A stretch of DNA of 64,000 nucleotides, taken from NCBI GenBank assembly GCA_900343135.1, contig OPYK01000006.1, positions 55,518 through 119,517 on the forward strand. The letters run 5' to 3'. A model generated the notes under the pieces. It was not told where the DNA came from. It saw only the letters and a program-made list of their open reading frames with translations, and searched no databases. The stretch is from Atopobium massiliense (GTDB lineage: Bacteria; Actinomycetota; Coriobacteriia; Coriobacteriales; Atopobiaceae). Shown piece by piece: positions 56,244-64,000 of the stretch (positions are counted from its first letter, which is position 1; each line of letters starts with the position of its first letter). The translations under genes and the position numbers were made by a program.

Positions 56244-58418
56244 ATGAAACTCCATGCTGCAACGTTAACGCGTATAACTACTGGCGGTGCATGTACTATT
56301 GCGCCTCGTGTGCGTAGGGTGTATCGCATGCTTATGATGTGTGCGGCATATATCGCAGCGCTTGTAAGCGTAAGCGCTGCATGTGCGCAGGTAGCATACG
56401 CAAAAGGGTATAACATCGATAACGTTACTATTACTGCTACGCTCCATGATACAGGCACGCTTGATGTTGAAGAGCATCGGACGTTTGTGTTTTCTGGCTC
56501 ATTTCATGGTGTGTATTGGAAGCTTGCACAGGGCATGTATGAAGGTACATATCTTGAACCCACCCATATTCAAGCGGGTACCTACCAAAACGGTCAGGTT
56601 GTGTGGTTTAATTCGGCATCAACAGGTAATGACAATACGTATCAGGTGTATGACGAAACCGATCATAAAAAGATTAAGCTGTTTGCACCCTCGAAAAATG
56701 AATCAAAAACCTTTGTTGTGCGTTATACATTGGAGAACTTTGTACAGCGGTATGCGGATGCATCGATGTTGTACTGGAAATTTGTGTCGGATGGCTGGGA
56801 TAAAGCATCGAACAATGTTACCTGCACGCTAACTCTTCCAATTGCACAAAACGACCGTATGCAACCTGGTAGCAATGTACATGCGTGGGCACATGGACCA
56901 CTTAATGGAACAATTTCGTTTACGAATACCACGATTGTTTGGAACGTACCCAAGGTTGATACTGCTGATTTTGCCGAGATGCGCGTGCTGTTTCCTGCAA
57001 GCTGGCTTGCAGCAGCTACGCCGCGCGCAGAGCACATTCAGGACGATGTTATGAAACAGGAAGCTGCGTGGGCAACAAAAGCAAATGAACAGCGCGCGCT
57101 TGCGCGATATGTTGGATATGGTGTTGCCATAGGCGGTCTTGTTGTTGTGCTTATATCGATTGGTGTGTTTGTTGCAACGCGTATGATAGCGCGCGCACGC
57201 AGGCGCCCACTGTTTTCCGATAGGTATTTTCGCGATATGCCGTCGTACGATCATCCAAGTGTATTGAGCTATTTATACGAGCATAAGCACGTGCGTAATG
57301 CATCGCTTACCTGCGCAATTATGCGCCTGTGTGACATGGGTATTTGTACGCTCGAAGCTCCTGCGCACAATGTTTCTCATGCGCCTGCACACGCGTCTAT
57401 ACACACGGGTGCGTTTCAAAAAAAGCATGAGGAGTCCTACAGCATTGCGCTTACTATGAGTTTTGAAGATGGATTGGCTGCTTGCGATGCATATCAAGCC
57501 GATAAAGCCAAGCTTGGCGCATACGCCAACCAACTTACGCGCGCACATACTGTTGATAGAGCAACACTGTCGTTTTTGTTCGACGATGTATATCACTTAT
57601 GTCACAAAGATGCAGCTTATAGTAGTACGGAATTTACAGAAGCGTCCTCACAGGGTGCATTGCGCACGGTGAGCTTCGACGACTTACAATGGGCGGCAAA
57701 GCATGAATCCTCTGCATATTATGATGCGTATACGCAGTGGAAAACTACCATTCAAGCTGCGGCAATTGAGCGTGAATTCTTTATTGAAGATGCGCATGAT
57801 ACAAGCCTTACAGGTTGCCGTGTTGCAGCGACTATCATGTCCTCGCTGGATATTGTGGCAGCTGCCGTGGTGTTGTTTATGTGCTTGGCGCTTAATGTGT
57901 TTGATATTGAAGACCTCGATGTGCTTGTGCGCGGCGGCATTATAGGATCGATTGTTGTGCTTGTAGCGCTTGCCGCTGCGTTTATTGCGAGTATTACGCG
58001 CTACACAGCGTATTCTCGCGAAGCGCTTGAGCTGCGTGCAAAAACGGTTGCTCTTAAGCGCTGGCTTCTTGAATTCACACGGCTTTCAGAAAGCGTGCCA
58101 AGCGACATGATATTGTGGAACAAACTGCTTATTATGGCATGTGCACTGGGTGTGGCAAAAGAAGTTGCCGAGCAATTGCGGGTTGCATTTCCGCAGCTTG
58201 AAGATGATGCTACGCTTATTCCTATGTATTCCATGTGGTATTGGCATAACCCGTATTATTACCATGCACCATATAACACCTTGTCGCACGCGGTAGAAGG
58301 TGCGCATTCTACCATGATTAATACACGTGAACTGAGTAGCGCTCTTGGCAGTGGTGGTGGATTTTCTGCTGGCGGCGGAGGCGGTTTTGGCGGCGGCGGT
58401 GGCGGCGGCGCTTTTTAG
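56244..58418 (+). CDS. DUF2207 domain membrane protein
   Basis: 724 residues. A signal segment (AAYIAALVSVSAACAQVAYA) leads to the extracytoplasmic DUF2207 domain (about 55-270), then a helix (YVGYGVAIGGLVVVLISIGVF), a cytosolic part (SDRYFRDMPSYDHPSVLSYL), two more helices at about 535-590 and a Gly-rich end (GGGFSAGGGGG...). This is the standard DUF2207 plan. Function is unknown. The ATG at 56244 follows GAAAGAGG. Not clearly part of the Tad operon, since a 202-base gap separates them. Confidence 0.9.
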   Translation: MKLHAATLTRITTGGACTIAPRVRRVYRMLMMCAAYIAALVSVSAACAQVAYAKGYNIDNVTITATLHDTGTLDVEEHRTFVFSGSFHGVYWKLAQGMYEGTYLEPTHIQAGTYQNGQVVWFNSASTGNDNTYQVYDETDHKKIKLFAPSKNESKTFVVRYTLENFVQRYADASMLYWKFVSDGWDKASNNVTCTLTLPIAQNDRMQPGSNVHAWAHGPLNGTISFTNTTIVWNVPKVDTADFAEMRVLFPASWLAAATPRAEHIQDDVMKQEAAWATKANEQRALARYVGYGVAIGGLVVVLISIGVFVATRMIARARRRPLFSDRYFRDMPSYDHPSVLSYLYEHKHVRNASLTCAIMRLCDMGICTLEAPAHNVSHAPAHASIHTGAFQKKHEESYSIALTMSFEDGLAACDAYQADKAKLGAYANQLTRAHTVDRATLSFLFDDVYHLCHKDAAYSSTEFTEASSQGALRTVSFDDLQWAAKHESSAYYDAYTQWKTTIQAAAIEREFFIEDAHDTSLTGCRVAATIMSSLDIVAAAVVLFMCLALNVFDIEDLDVLVRGGIIGSIVVLVALAAAFIASITRYTAYSREALELRAKTVALKRWLLEFTRLSESVPSDMILWNKLLIMACALGVAKEVAEQLRVAFPQLEDDATLIPMYSMWYWHNPYYYHAPYNTLSHAVEGAHSTMINTRELSSALGSGGGFSAGGGGGFGGGGGGGAF

Positions 58419-58424
58419 GCGCTC

Positions 58425-58462
58425 CATTGCGCTTGTTGCAAAGGTTTTTGCGCGGCGCAATG
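58425..58462 (+). other. hairpin after the DUF2207 gene
   Basis: CATTGCGC (58425-58432) and GCGCAATG (58455-58462) are perfect inverted repeats with a 22-base loop. No T-run. Confidence 0.4.
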
Positions 58463-58500
58463 TGCATGATACATCGATAGTAACGCTAGGGTTTTAAGAT

Positions 58501-59673
58501 ATGAGCACACAGGTTTTACCAAACAACATACACGCGCACGCACCCATAATAGCACCCGAACCTTCCAGGGCTGCATCTGTAAAATCGCAGGTAGAAGCTC
58601 ATTTGTGTAAGTACGTAGCGGCGCAAGATACAGCAAGTAATAGTGTTAACCCTAGTGCTAACCCTAAAGCGAACGTTTCTGCCACGCCGCATCAGCCGCC
58701 CTGCACGTCTTTTGTTGCGCCTGAGGTTACCTTCGATTCCTACAACCGCTGCGAGCTCTGTCCGCGCTGTTGCAAAGCGCCGCGTAATCGTCCGCAGGCT
58801 GGCTATTGTGGCTGCTCAAACAAGCTGTATATTGCGCGCGCGGCACTTCACTATTGGGAAGAGCCACCCATCTCGGGAAAAGCGGGATCGGGCGCGATAT
58901 TTTTTACGGGCTGCCCGCTGCGATGTGTGTTTTGTCAAAATCTTCGTATCTCACAAGAGGGGTATGGCAAGCAAATTACCACCGCGCGTCTTGCAGAAAT
59001 TATGCTTGAGCTGCAGCAACAGGGTGCGCTCAACATTAATTTGGTTACGCCGCTCCATTATGCGCCGCATGTTCGCACGGCAATTTGCATGGCAAAAGAG
59101 GCAGGGTTGCAGCTGCCAATTGTGTGTAACACGTCGGGATACGAAAAACCCGAAACGGTTGCTGCGATGGCCGATGTTATTGATATATGGCTTCCCGATA
59201 TGAAGTTCTATTCGCCCAAATTGGCATCTGCGCTGCTAGCTACCCCAAATTACCCGGAATATGCTCAGGCATCACTTGCTGTTATGCTCAAAAGTTTGCG
59301 CAGGAAAGGCGGGCGTAAAATAGAAGCAAAAACGGGGAGAATGCTGCAAGGTATTATTGTGCGGCATTTAGTAATGCCAGGTCATACAGACGATTCGTGG
59401 AACGTGCTGCGAACGTTGTGGAATATGGGTCATAATGAAATTGATGTTTCGATTATGAATCAGTACACGCCAAACAGGCGCTGTCGAAAACAAGGCGGCA
59501 ACCTCTCGCATACGCTGAGCAACGAGGAGTATGAGTCGGTTCTCGATTATGCCGATGGCCTTGGTTTTGAGCATATGTGGTGGCAACAAGGCGGTACGGT
59601 TTCGGAGAGTTTTATACCTGAATTTGATGCGACGGGTGTTGTTGGAAAAGAGCTTGTTGTTCAAAATAAGTAG
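58501..59673 (+). CDS. PflA-like radical SAM protein
   Basis: 390 residues. The cluster motif is CPLRCVFCQN (CX3CX2C). Before it, CELCPRCC and GYCGC (residues about 85-107) form extra Cys sites, as in uncharacterised radical SAM proteins related to COG1313. NLVTPLHYAPHVRTAI and DIWLPDMKFYSPKLA are typical. No glycyl radical enzyme gene is beside it, so an activase role cannot be assigned. A low-complexity N-terminus of about 75 residues precedes the fold. The ATG at 58501 has only a weak ribosome site. Confidence 0.87.
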   Translation: MSTQVLPNNIHAHAPIIAPEPSRAASVKSQVEAHLCKYVAAQDTASNSVNPSANPKANVSATPHQPPCTSFVAPEVTFDSYNRCELCPRCCKAPRNRPQAGYCGCSNKLYIARAALHYWEEPPISGKAGSGAIFFTGCPLRCVFCQNLRISQEGYGKQITTARLAEIMLELQQQGALNINLVTPLHYAPHVRTAICMAKEAGLQLPIVCNTSGYEKPETVAAMADVIDIWLPDMKFYSPKLASALLATPNYPEYAQASLAVMLKSLRRKGGRKIEAKTGRMLQGIIVRHLVMPGHTDDSWNVLRTLWNMGHNEIDVSIMNQYTPNRRCRKQGGNLSHTLSNEEYESVLDYADGLGFEHMWWQQGGTVSESFIPEFDATGVVGKELVVQNK

Positions 59674-59785
59674 ACACCAGAAGTGGTTGTGCAGCGTTTG
59701 CACGTAATAGGATGCGTGCAAGCTGCATCGTAAGAAACACATTGAACAGCGCATTGAACGCTTTAAGCACTGAAAAGGAGTAGGA

Positions 59786-60073
59786 ATGGCACAAGATACG
59801 AATACATCTAGCAGTTCATCAACACTCAGCGACGACGAGCGCCGCGAGCTTGAGCAGCTGAGAGCCGAAAAAGCGCGCCGACTTGCTGCACAAAAGCGTA
59901 AAAGCGCAGAAGAGCGGCAAAAAGACGCACGCATCGCGCAAATAAAAGAACGCAACGCGCGTATGATGGAGCCTGATGACGACTTGCACATGCCACTTGC
60001 GCAAAAGTTGGTGCTGGCGTTTCTTTTTGTGCTGGTAGTTGGCATATGTATTGTTTTTAATTTATCTTCGTAG
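59786..60073 (+). CDS. small coiled-coil membrane protein, unknown
   Basis: 95 residues. A Ser/Thr start, a charged helix (ERRELEQLRAEKARRLAAQK...), likely coiled coil at 18-60, and one helix (KLVLAFLFVLVVGICIVF) at the end. Tail-anchored topology is likely. Not recognised. ATG 59786 follows AAAGGAG, which supports that it is real. Confidence 0.75.
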   Translation: MAQDTNTSSSSSTLSDDERRELEQLRAEKARRLAAQKRKSAEERQKDARIAQIKERNARMMEPDDDLHMPLAQKLVLAFLFVLVVGICIVFNLSS

Positions 60074-60128
60074 TTTGTTGCGGCTGCGTTTCCTCATCAA
60101 GAGTACACTGTACAGATAGGTACTTTTT

Positions 60129-60148
60129 GCCGCGCGCATGTGCGCGGC
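60129..60148 (+). other. GC-rich hairpin in the pncB leader
   Basis: GCCGCGC (60129-60135) and GCGCGGC (60142-60148) pair perfectly, 56 bases before the pncB start. No T-run follows. Confidence 0.45.
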
Positions 60149-60204
60149 TTGCGGACCGGAACGTTTCATTCTACAAGAAAGATTCTCTTCAAAGGAAGAT
60201 TAGC

Positions 60205-61800
60205 ATGGCTCTTACCGATAACACGCGCCCAACCGACATTGCCCTTAATACCGACTTGTATGAATTTACAATGGCACAGGGTTTTTGGGATTCGCAAAAA
60301 GCCCAGGAAGAAGGCTGCTTTAATGTGTTTTTTCGCTCAATACCGTTTCACAATGGGTATGCCGTTGCCTGCGGTATGGGTCAGATTGCCGATCTCGTAG
60401 AAAATTTTTCGTACGATGAAGAAACAATCGACTATCTTGCAAGTCTTAAGGCGCCCGGCGGAGGCTCGCTCTTTACGTCCGATTTTCTTAATTATTTGCG
60501 TCATTTTTCGCTTGATGTTGATATTTGGGCGGTGCCTGAAGGCGAGATTGTGTTTCCGCGCGAGCCGCTCGTGCGTGTGCAAGGCAAGCTTATCGATTGT
60601 CAGCTGCTCGAAACAGCACTGCTTAACACGGTAAATTTCCAAACGCTGCTTGCAACTAAAACTGCTCGTGTTGTTCGTGCCGCGCAGGGAAGGCCTATTT
60701 TTGAGTTTGGTTTGCGCCGCGCACAAGGTCCAGACGGCGGTCTTGCTGCGGCGCGCGCGTCGTATGTTGGCGGTGCTGCTGCTACTTCTAACGTTCTTGC
60801 AGGTAAAATATATGATATTCCTGTTTTTGGTACGCACGCGCACTCTTGGGTGATGGCGTTTCCTTCGCAAATTGATGCATTCCGCGCATTTGCCGAATCG
60901 AGCCCGCATAACTGTGTATTTTTAATTGACACCTATGATGTTGAATCGGGTATTGCCGATGCAATTTTTGTTGGTAAAGAAATGGAACGCAAAGGTCAGC
61001 GCCTTGCTGCCGTGCGTATTGATAGTGGCGACTTAGCTAAATTATCCAAACAAGCACGTCGCGCCTTTGATGAAGCAGGCATGCCTTACGTAAAGATTTC
61101 GGTATCGAACGATTTGGATGAATATACCATTCAATCGCTTCTTGCGCAGCATGCGCCCATCGATTCGTTTGGTGTTGGAACTAAACTTGCTACCTGTGAT
61201 CCGCAGCCGGCGCTTGGCGGTGTGTATAAAATGACTGCCATTAAAAACACAGCGGATTCCGCGTGGCAGCCCGTTATGAAACTTTCCGAAATGGCATATA
61301 AACGCACTATTCCAGGCATTCAAACCGTTATGCGGTATGTTGATGCCAACAATAGTCCTATGGGCGATATGATTGTTGAAGAAGCTAAGGTACATGAAAA
61401 GCCAGCACATATGGTTGATGTGCTCGACGATCTTATTACGTATGATATTGCCAATTGCGCGCGCCATGAGTTACTTGAGCACATTGTTTCTCACGGTAAG
61501 CGTACCTGTGAGCCGCAGTCTTTGCCTTCTGCACGTGAGCGTTGTAAAAACGCGCTTGACCTGCTCGATCCGGCGTACTGTCGTTTCTTAAATCCGCAAA
61601 CGTATCCGGTTGGTCTTGAGCCTTCGCTTGCCGCCGTCAGGCGCGATCTTGCTTCGCGTGAGCTTCAGATGGCGCGCGGTGCAGATGCAGGCGTTGATGG
61701 CACGGATAGCACAGCTGGTAGCACGGATAGCGCAGTTTCAACTCACTCATCCCAAGCTTCTATAACTCCCAATCAAACTACTGCGCAGCGACGACGATAA
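60205..61800 (+). CDS. pncB: nicotinate phosphoribosyltransferase
   Basis: About 531 residues. TDLYEFTMAQGFW at the N-terminus, FEFGLRRAQGPDGG, GTHAHSWVMAFPSQ, DTYDVESGIADAI, RIDSGDL and FGVGTKLATCDPQPALGGVYKM are family landmarks. It makes NAMN from nicotinate, PRPP and ATP; nicotinate could come from the nicotinamidase-like protein at 34057-34626. The last 50 residues are a Ser/Thr/Asp-rich tail, longer than usual. The ATG at 60205 follows AAAGGAAG; an upstream open extension from 60127 includes the hairpin and is not likely to be translated. Confidence 0.95.
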   Translation: MALTDNTRPTDIALNTDLYEFTMAQGFWDSQKAQEEGCFNVFFRSIPFHNGYAVACGMGQIADLVENFSYDEETIDYLASLKAPGGGSLFTSDFLNYLRHFSLDVDIWAVPEGEIVFPREPLVRVQGKLIDCQLLETALLNTVNFQTLLATKTARVVRAAQGRPIFEFGLRRAQGPDGGLAAARASYVGGAAATSNVLAGKIYDIPVFGTHAHSWVMAFPSQIDAFRAFAESSPHNCVFLIDTYDVESGIADAIFVGKEMERKGQRLAAVRIDSGDLAKLSKQARRAFDEAGMPYVKISVSNDLDEYTIQSLLAQHAPIDSFGVGTKLATCDPQPALGGVYKMTAIKNTADSAWQPVMKLSEMAYKRTIPGIQTVMRYVDANNSPMGDMIVEEAKVHEKPAHMVDVLDDLITYDIANCARHELLEHIVSHGKRTCEPQSLPSARERCKNALDLLDPAYCRFLNPQTYPVGLEPSLAAVRRDLASRELQMARGADAGVDGTDSTAGSTDSAVSTHSSQASITPNQTTAQRRR

Positions 61801-61894
61801 CGCACGTAAACACTGCGAGAATTTTTCGCGCCTGCGCGCGTATATGTATACAAATTCAGGTATGATAAATCTACCGCCGAATAAAGGAGTTTGA

Positions 61895-63742
61895 ATGTCT
61901 CATAGCTTAGAAAACCTTGTGTTACAAGCCATTAAGAATGCCCAAGCGGCAAACGTTTTACCCGAATTCGAAGTTTCTGATTGTGGCCTTGAGCGCCCTG
62001 CTGATACGAGCCACGGCGACTGGTCGTCTACCGTTGCCATGCGTTCGGCTCGTCTTGCGCACATGGCGCCTGCAAAAATTGCGCAGGCAATTGTCGATCA
62101 CATGCCCGAAACCACAGAAATTGCCAAGGTAGAAATTGCAGGTCCGGGCTTTATTAATTTTTATCTGTCGACATCTGCAAGTAACGACGTTATTAATGCT
62201 GTGCGCAGTGCCCGCGATCGCTGGGGTGCCTGCAATATGGGCAAGGGCTTTAAGATTAACTACGAATTTATTTCCGCAAATCCAACCGGTCCTTTGCACG
62301 TTGGTCATGGTCGCTGGGCTGCACTCGGCGATTCGGTATGCAATGTTTTGGATTTTTGTGGCTACGATGTATTTCGCGAGTACTACATTAACGACCACGG
62401 TTCCCAAATGGACGTGTTTGGATCTTCGGTATCCATGCGTTACGCGCAGCTTTGCAGCATTATTGCAGATAAACACCTGTCTGCAAAGCAAGCTCTTGAG
62501 CTTTTGCTTGCCGACCGCAATGCGTATGTCGATGATGAAGAAGACGAACATCCCGAAAATCACCCCTACATGGATGCATTTAACGAGCATCTTGGTGGCA
62601 ATTCATATGGTGGCGATTATATTATCGAAATTGCATACGAATTTTATGTGCAAGACGGCGATAGTTGGGCTCAGGTGAGCGAGGACGAGCGCAATGCGGC
62701 GTTTCGCGAGCGTGCATATCAGGCAATGCTCAAGCGTATTCAAAATACCTGTCATACATCACGCTGCGACTTTGATCTGTGGTTTTCTGAGCGTTCGCTC
62801 TACCAAAAAGATGAGAGCGGTACCTCTAAGGTTGATCGTGCCTTTGCGCGTTTGGAAAAAATGGGTTATCTCTACAAAACCGATGATGGCGCGCTGTGGT
62901 TTAAGTCTACTGAATTTGGCGACGATAAAGACCGTGTTCTTATTAAAAGCAATGGTGAATACACGTATTTTGCGTCTGACGTTGCCTATCACTGGGACAA
63001 ATTCGATCGTGGTGCGCAGCAGTCAATCGACTTGTGGGGTGCCGACCATCACGGGTATATTGCGCGCGTTACCAACGTGTGCGATGCGCTTGGTTTTAAG
63101 GGAAAGTTTATCGTTGACCTTGGTCAGTTTGTAAACTTGCTGCGTAACGGCGAGCCCGTGCGTATGTCTAAGCGTAAAGGCACGATGATCACCTTTGAGG
63201 AGCTGCTCCACGAGGTGGGTGTTGATGCCACGCGTTATACGCTGATAAGCAAATCGTCCAATCAAACAATCGATTTTGATATTGAAGCTGTTAAAGAAAA
63301 ATCGAACAGCAACCCCGTGTTCTACGTGCAATATGCGCATGCGCGTATTTGTTCAATTTTGCGCAACGCTGCTGGTGTTACTGAAGAAGAAGCAAAAACG
63401 CTTGGCATGAATGAGGTTGCCGCTCGTGCAGTGGGCAATGATGTTGACTTGTCGCTGTTGGTGCACCCCATGGAAGCTGCGCTTTCGCGCAAACTTTCGG
63501 AATTCCCTGAGCTTGTTGCATCGTGTGCGCGTGACCGTGCTCCGTTCCGTATTACCCACTTTGTTGAGGAGCTTGCAGGTGCGTTCCACGGCTTTTATGC
63601 AAATTGCCAGGTGCTTTCTAGCGAAGGGCGTCCAGTTGATGAGTCACTTTCGCATGCGCGTTTGGCTGCGTGCGACGCTGTTCGTATTAACTTGGAAGTT
63701 GCTCTAAAGCTCATTGGCGTGTCGGCACCCGAAGTTATGTAA
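61895..63742 (+). CDS. argS: arginyl-tRNA synthetase
   Basis: 615 residues, class I synthetase charging tRNA-Arg. The HIGH motif is HVGHGRW in SANPTGPLHVGHG, the KMSKS equivalent is VRMSKRKGT, and the N-terminal Arg-S domain (HGDWSSTVAMR) and C-terminal DALR anticodon domain are present. This is the compact form with an insert (DEEDEHPENHPYM) often seen in Actinobacteria and Firmicutes. ATG 61895 follows AAAGGAG. TATGAT at about 61862 may be its -10. The terminator at 63899-63935 closes the unit. Confidence 0.97.
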   Translation: MSHSLENLVLQAIKNAQAANVLPEFEVSDCGLERPADTSHGDWSSTVAMRSARLAHMAPAKIAQAIVDHMPETTEIAKVEIAGPGFINFYLSTSASNDVINAVRSARDRWGACNMGKGFKINYEFISANPTGPLHVGHGRWAALGDSVCNVLDFCGYDVFREYYINDHGSQMDVFGSSVSMRYAQLCSIIADKHLSAKQALELLLADRNAYVDDEEDEHPENHPYMDAFNEHLGGNSYGGDYIIEIAYEFYVQDGDSWAQVSEDERNAAFRERAYQAMLKRIQNTCHTSRCDFDLWFSERSLYQKDESGTSKVDRAFARLEKMGYLYKTDDGALWFKSTEFGDDKDRVLIKSNGEYTYFASDVAYHWDKFDRGAQQSIDLWGADHHGYIARVTNVCDALGFKGKFIVDLGQFVNLLRNGEPVRMSKRKGTMITFEELLHEVGVDATRYTLISKSSNQTIDFDIEAVKEKSNSNPVFYVQYAHARICSILRNAAGVTEEEAKTLGMNEVAARAVGNDVDLSLLVHPMEAALSRKLSEFPELVASCARDRAPFRITHFVEELAGAFHGFYANCQVLSSEGRPVDESLSHARLAACDAVRINLEVALKLIGVSAPEVM

Positions 63743-63881
63743 GGTGCGTGTTCAAGCTGCGCGTTTGCGTGGTTTTGTCCCTTTGGCACACGTTCTTATG
63801 TTGTTTATTTCGTGCAAAGCGTATCGTATGTGCGGTGCGTTTTGCACGTTCTTTATGCTCGAGCTTCGTTTTAGAGCTATA

Positions 63882-63985
63882 GGACAAAAAGTGTGTATAA
63901 AATCGGTTGTTTGCCCAGGTAAACAGCCGATTTTTCGTAAACAATTCAAAAAAATCGAATTTTTCACCTGGACAAAAAGTGTGTA
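63882..63985 (+). repeat. 16-base direct repeat at the right edge
   Basis: GGACAAAAAGTGTGTA occurs at 63882-63897 and 63970-63985, bracketing the argS terminator and an A/T-rich stretch with AATTCAAAAAAATCGAATTT. Confidence 0.6.
63899..63935 (+). terminator. rho-independent terminator after argS
   Basis: AAATCGG (63900-63906) and CCGATTT (63927-63933) plus TGTTT/AAACA inside form a stem; TTTTT follows. Confidence 0.85.
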
Positions 63986-64000
63986 AAAATATCAGCATAT

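Noticed and set aside
60127..60204. Upstream extension of pncB
   Set aside because: It covers a GC-rich hairpin, lacks family similarity, and AAAGGAAG precedes the ATG at 60205.
63868..63880. GTTTTAGAGCTAT, identical to the start of type II-A CRISPR repeats
   Set aside because: Only one copy, no spacers, no anti-repeat nearby and no cas gene; treated as chance similarity.

Overview
The window is a gene-dense bacterial chromosome segment of about 50% GC (estimated by eye, not counted). It has short intergenic gaps, AAAGGAG-type ribosome binding sites and some GTG and TTG starts. Gene content points to Actinomycetota, class Coriobacteriia: an LCP wall-assembly protein, a Tad pilus locus ending in DUF192 and FHA genes, a four-cluster ferredoxin protein, AdhE, a LacI-kinase fusion and cell-wall-repeat NlpC proteins. 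The moderate GC would fit a Cryptobacterium-like member. This placement is inference from content; no marker rRNA gene is present, and I saw no tRNA gene.

Layout. 1-4.1 kb: an alpha/beta hydrolase, then a head-to-head pair of a Trm9-like methyltransferase and a radical SAM/GNAT Elp3, which together suggest a bacterial route to mcm5U in the tRNA wobble position. 4.2-13 kb: housekeeping genes (groESL, a ferredoxin-like protein, ychF, an LCP protein, guaA). 13-15.8 kb: a compact type II restriction-modification system (HTH-fused C5 methyltransferase plus Eco47II-like nuclease). 15.9-18.3 kb: NifU-domain protein, lgt, yebC. 18.4-24.2 kb: a nucleoside/ribose regulon made of a LacI-ribokinase fusion facing ribokinase, nucleoside hydrolase and an MFS transporter gene interrupted by an in-frame TAA; two similar palindromes lie in the divergent gap.

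24.2-31 kb: a surface-protein region with a frameshifted DUF5648 protein gene bracketed by ~130-bp direct repeats and a 188-bp inverted-repeat element, then an NlpC/P60 wall-binding protein and a flavin oxidoreductase. 31-36.1 kb: a galactitol-type PTS (IIB-IIC-IIA), a nicotinamidase-like hydrolase, and a second frameshifted DUF5648 gene with leucine-rich repeats. 36.1-43.8 kb: adhE preceded by a leader with three mutually exclusive helices and a U-tract terminator (a candidate riboswitch or attenuator), a Ca2+-type P-type ATPase and rsgA.

44-56 kb: a Tad/Flp pilus locus in order cpaB, tadZ, tadA, tadB, tadC, flp, then five small or large pilus-associated membrane proteins, DUF192 and FHA. 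Most genes overlap or nearly touch; no prepilin peptidase gene is present. 56-64 kb: DUF2207 membrane protein, a PflA-like radical SAM enzyme, a small coiled-coil membrane protein, pncB (which with the nicotinamidase at 34 kb makes an NAD salvage route) and argS.

The observations I rate highest are the Elp3/Trm9-like pair, the adhE leader, the LacI-kinase fusion with its paired operators, and the parallel single-base disruptions of both DUF5648 surface genes.
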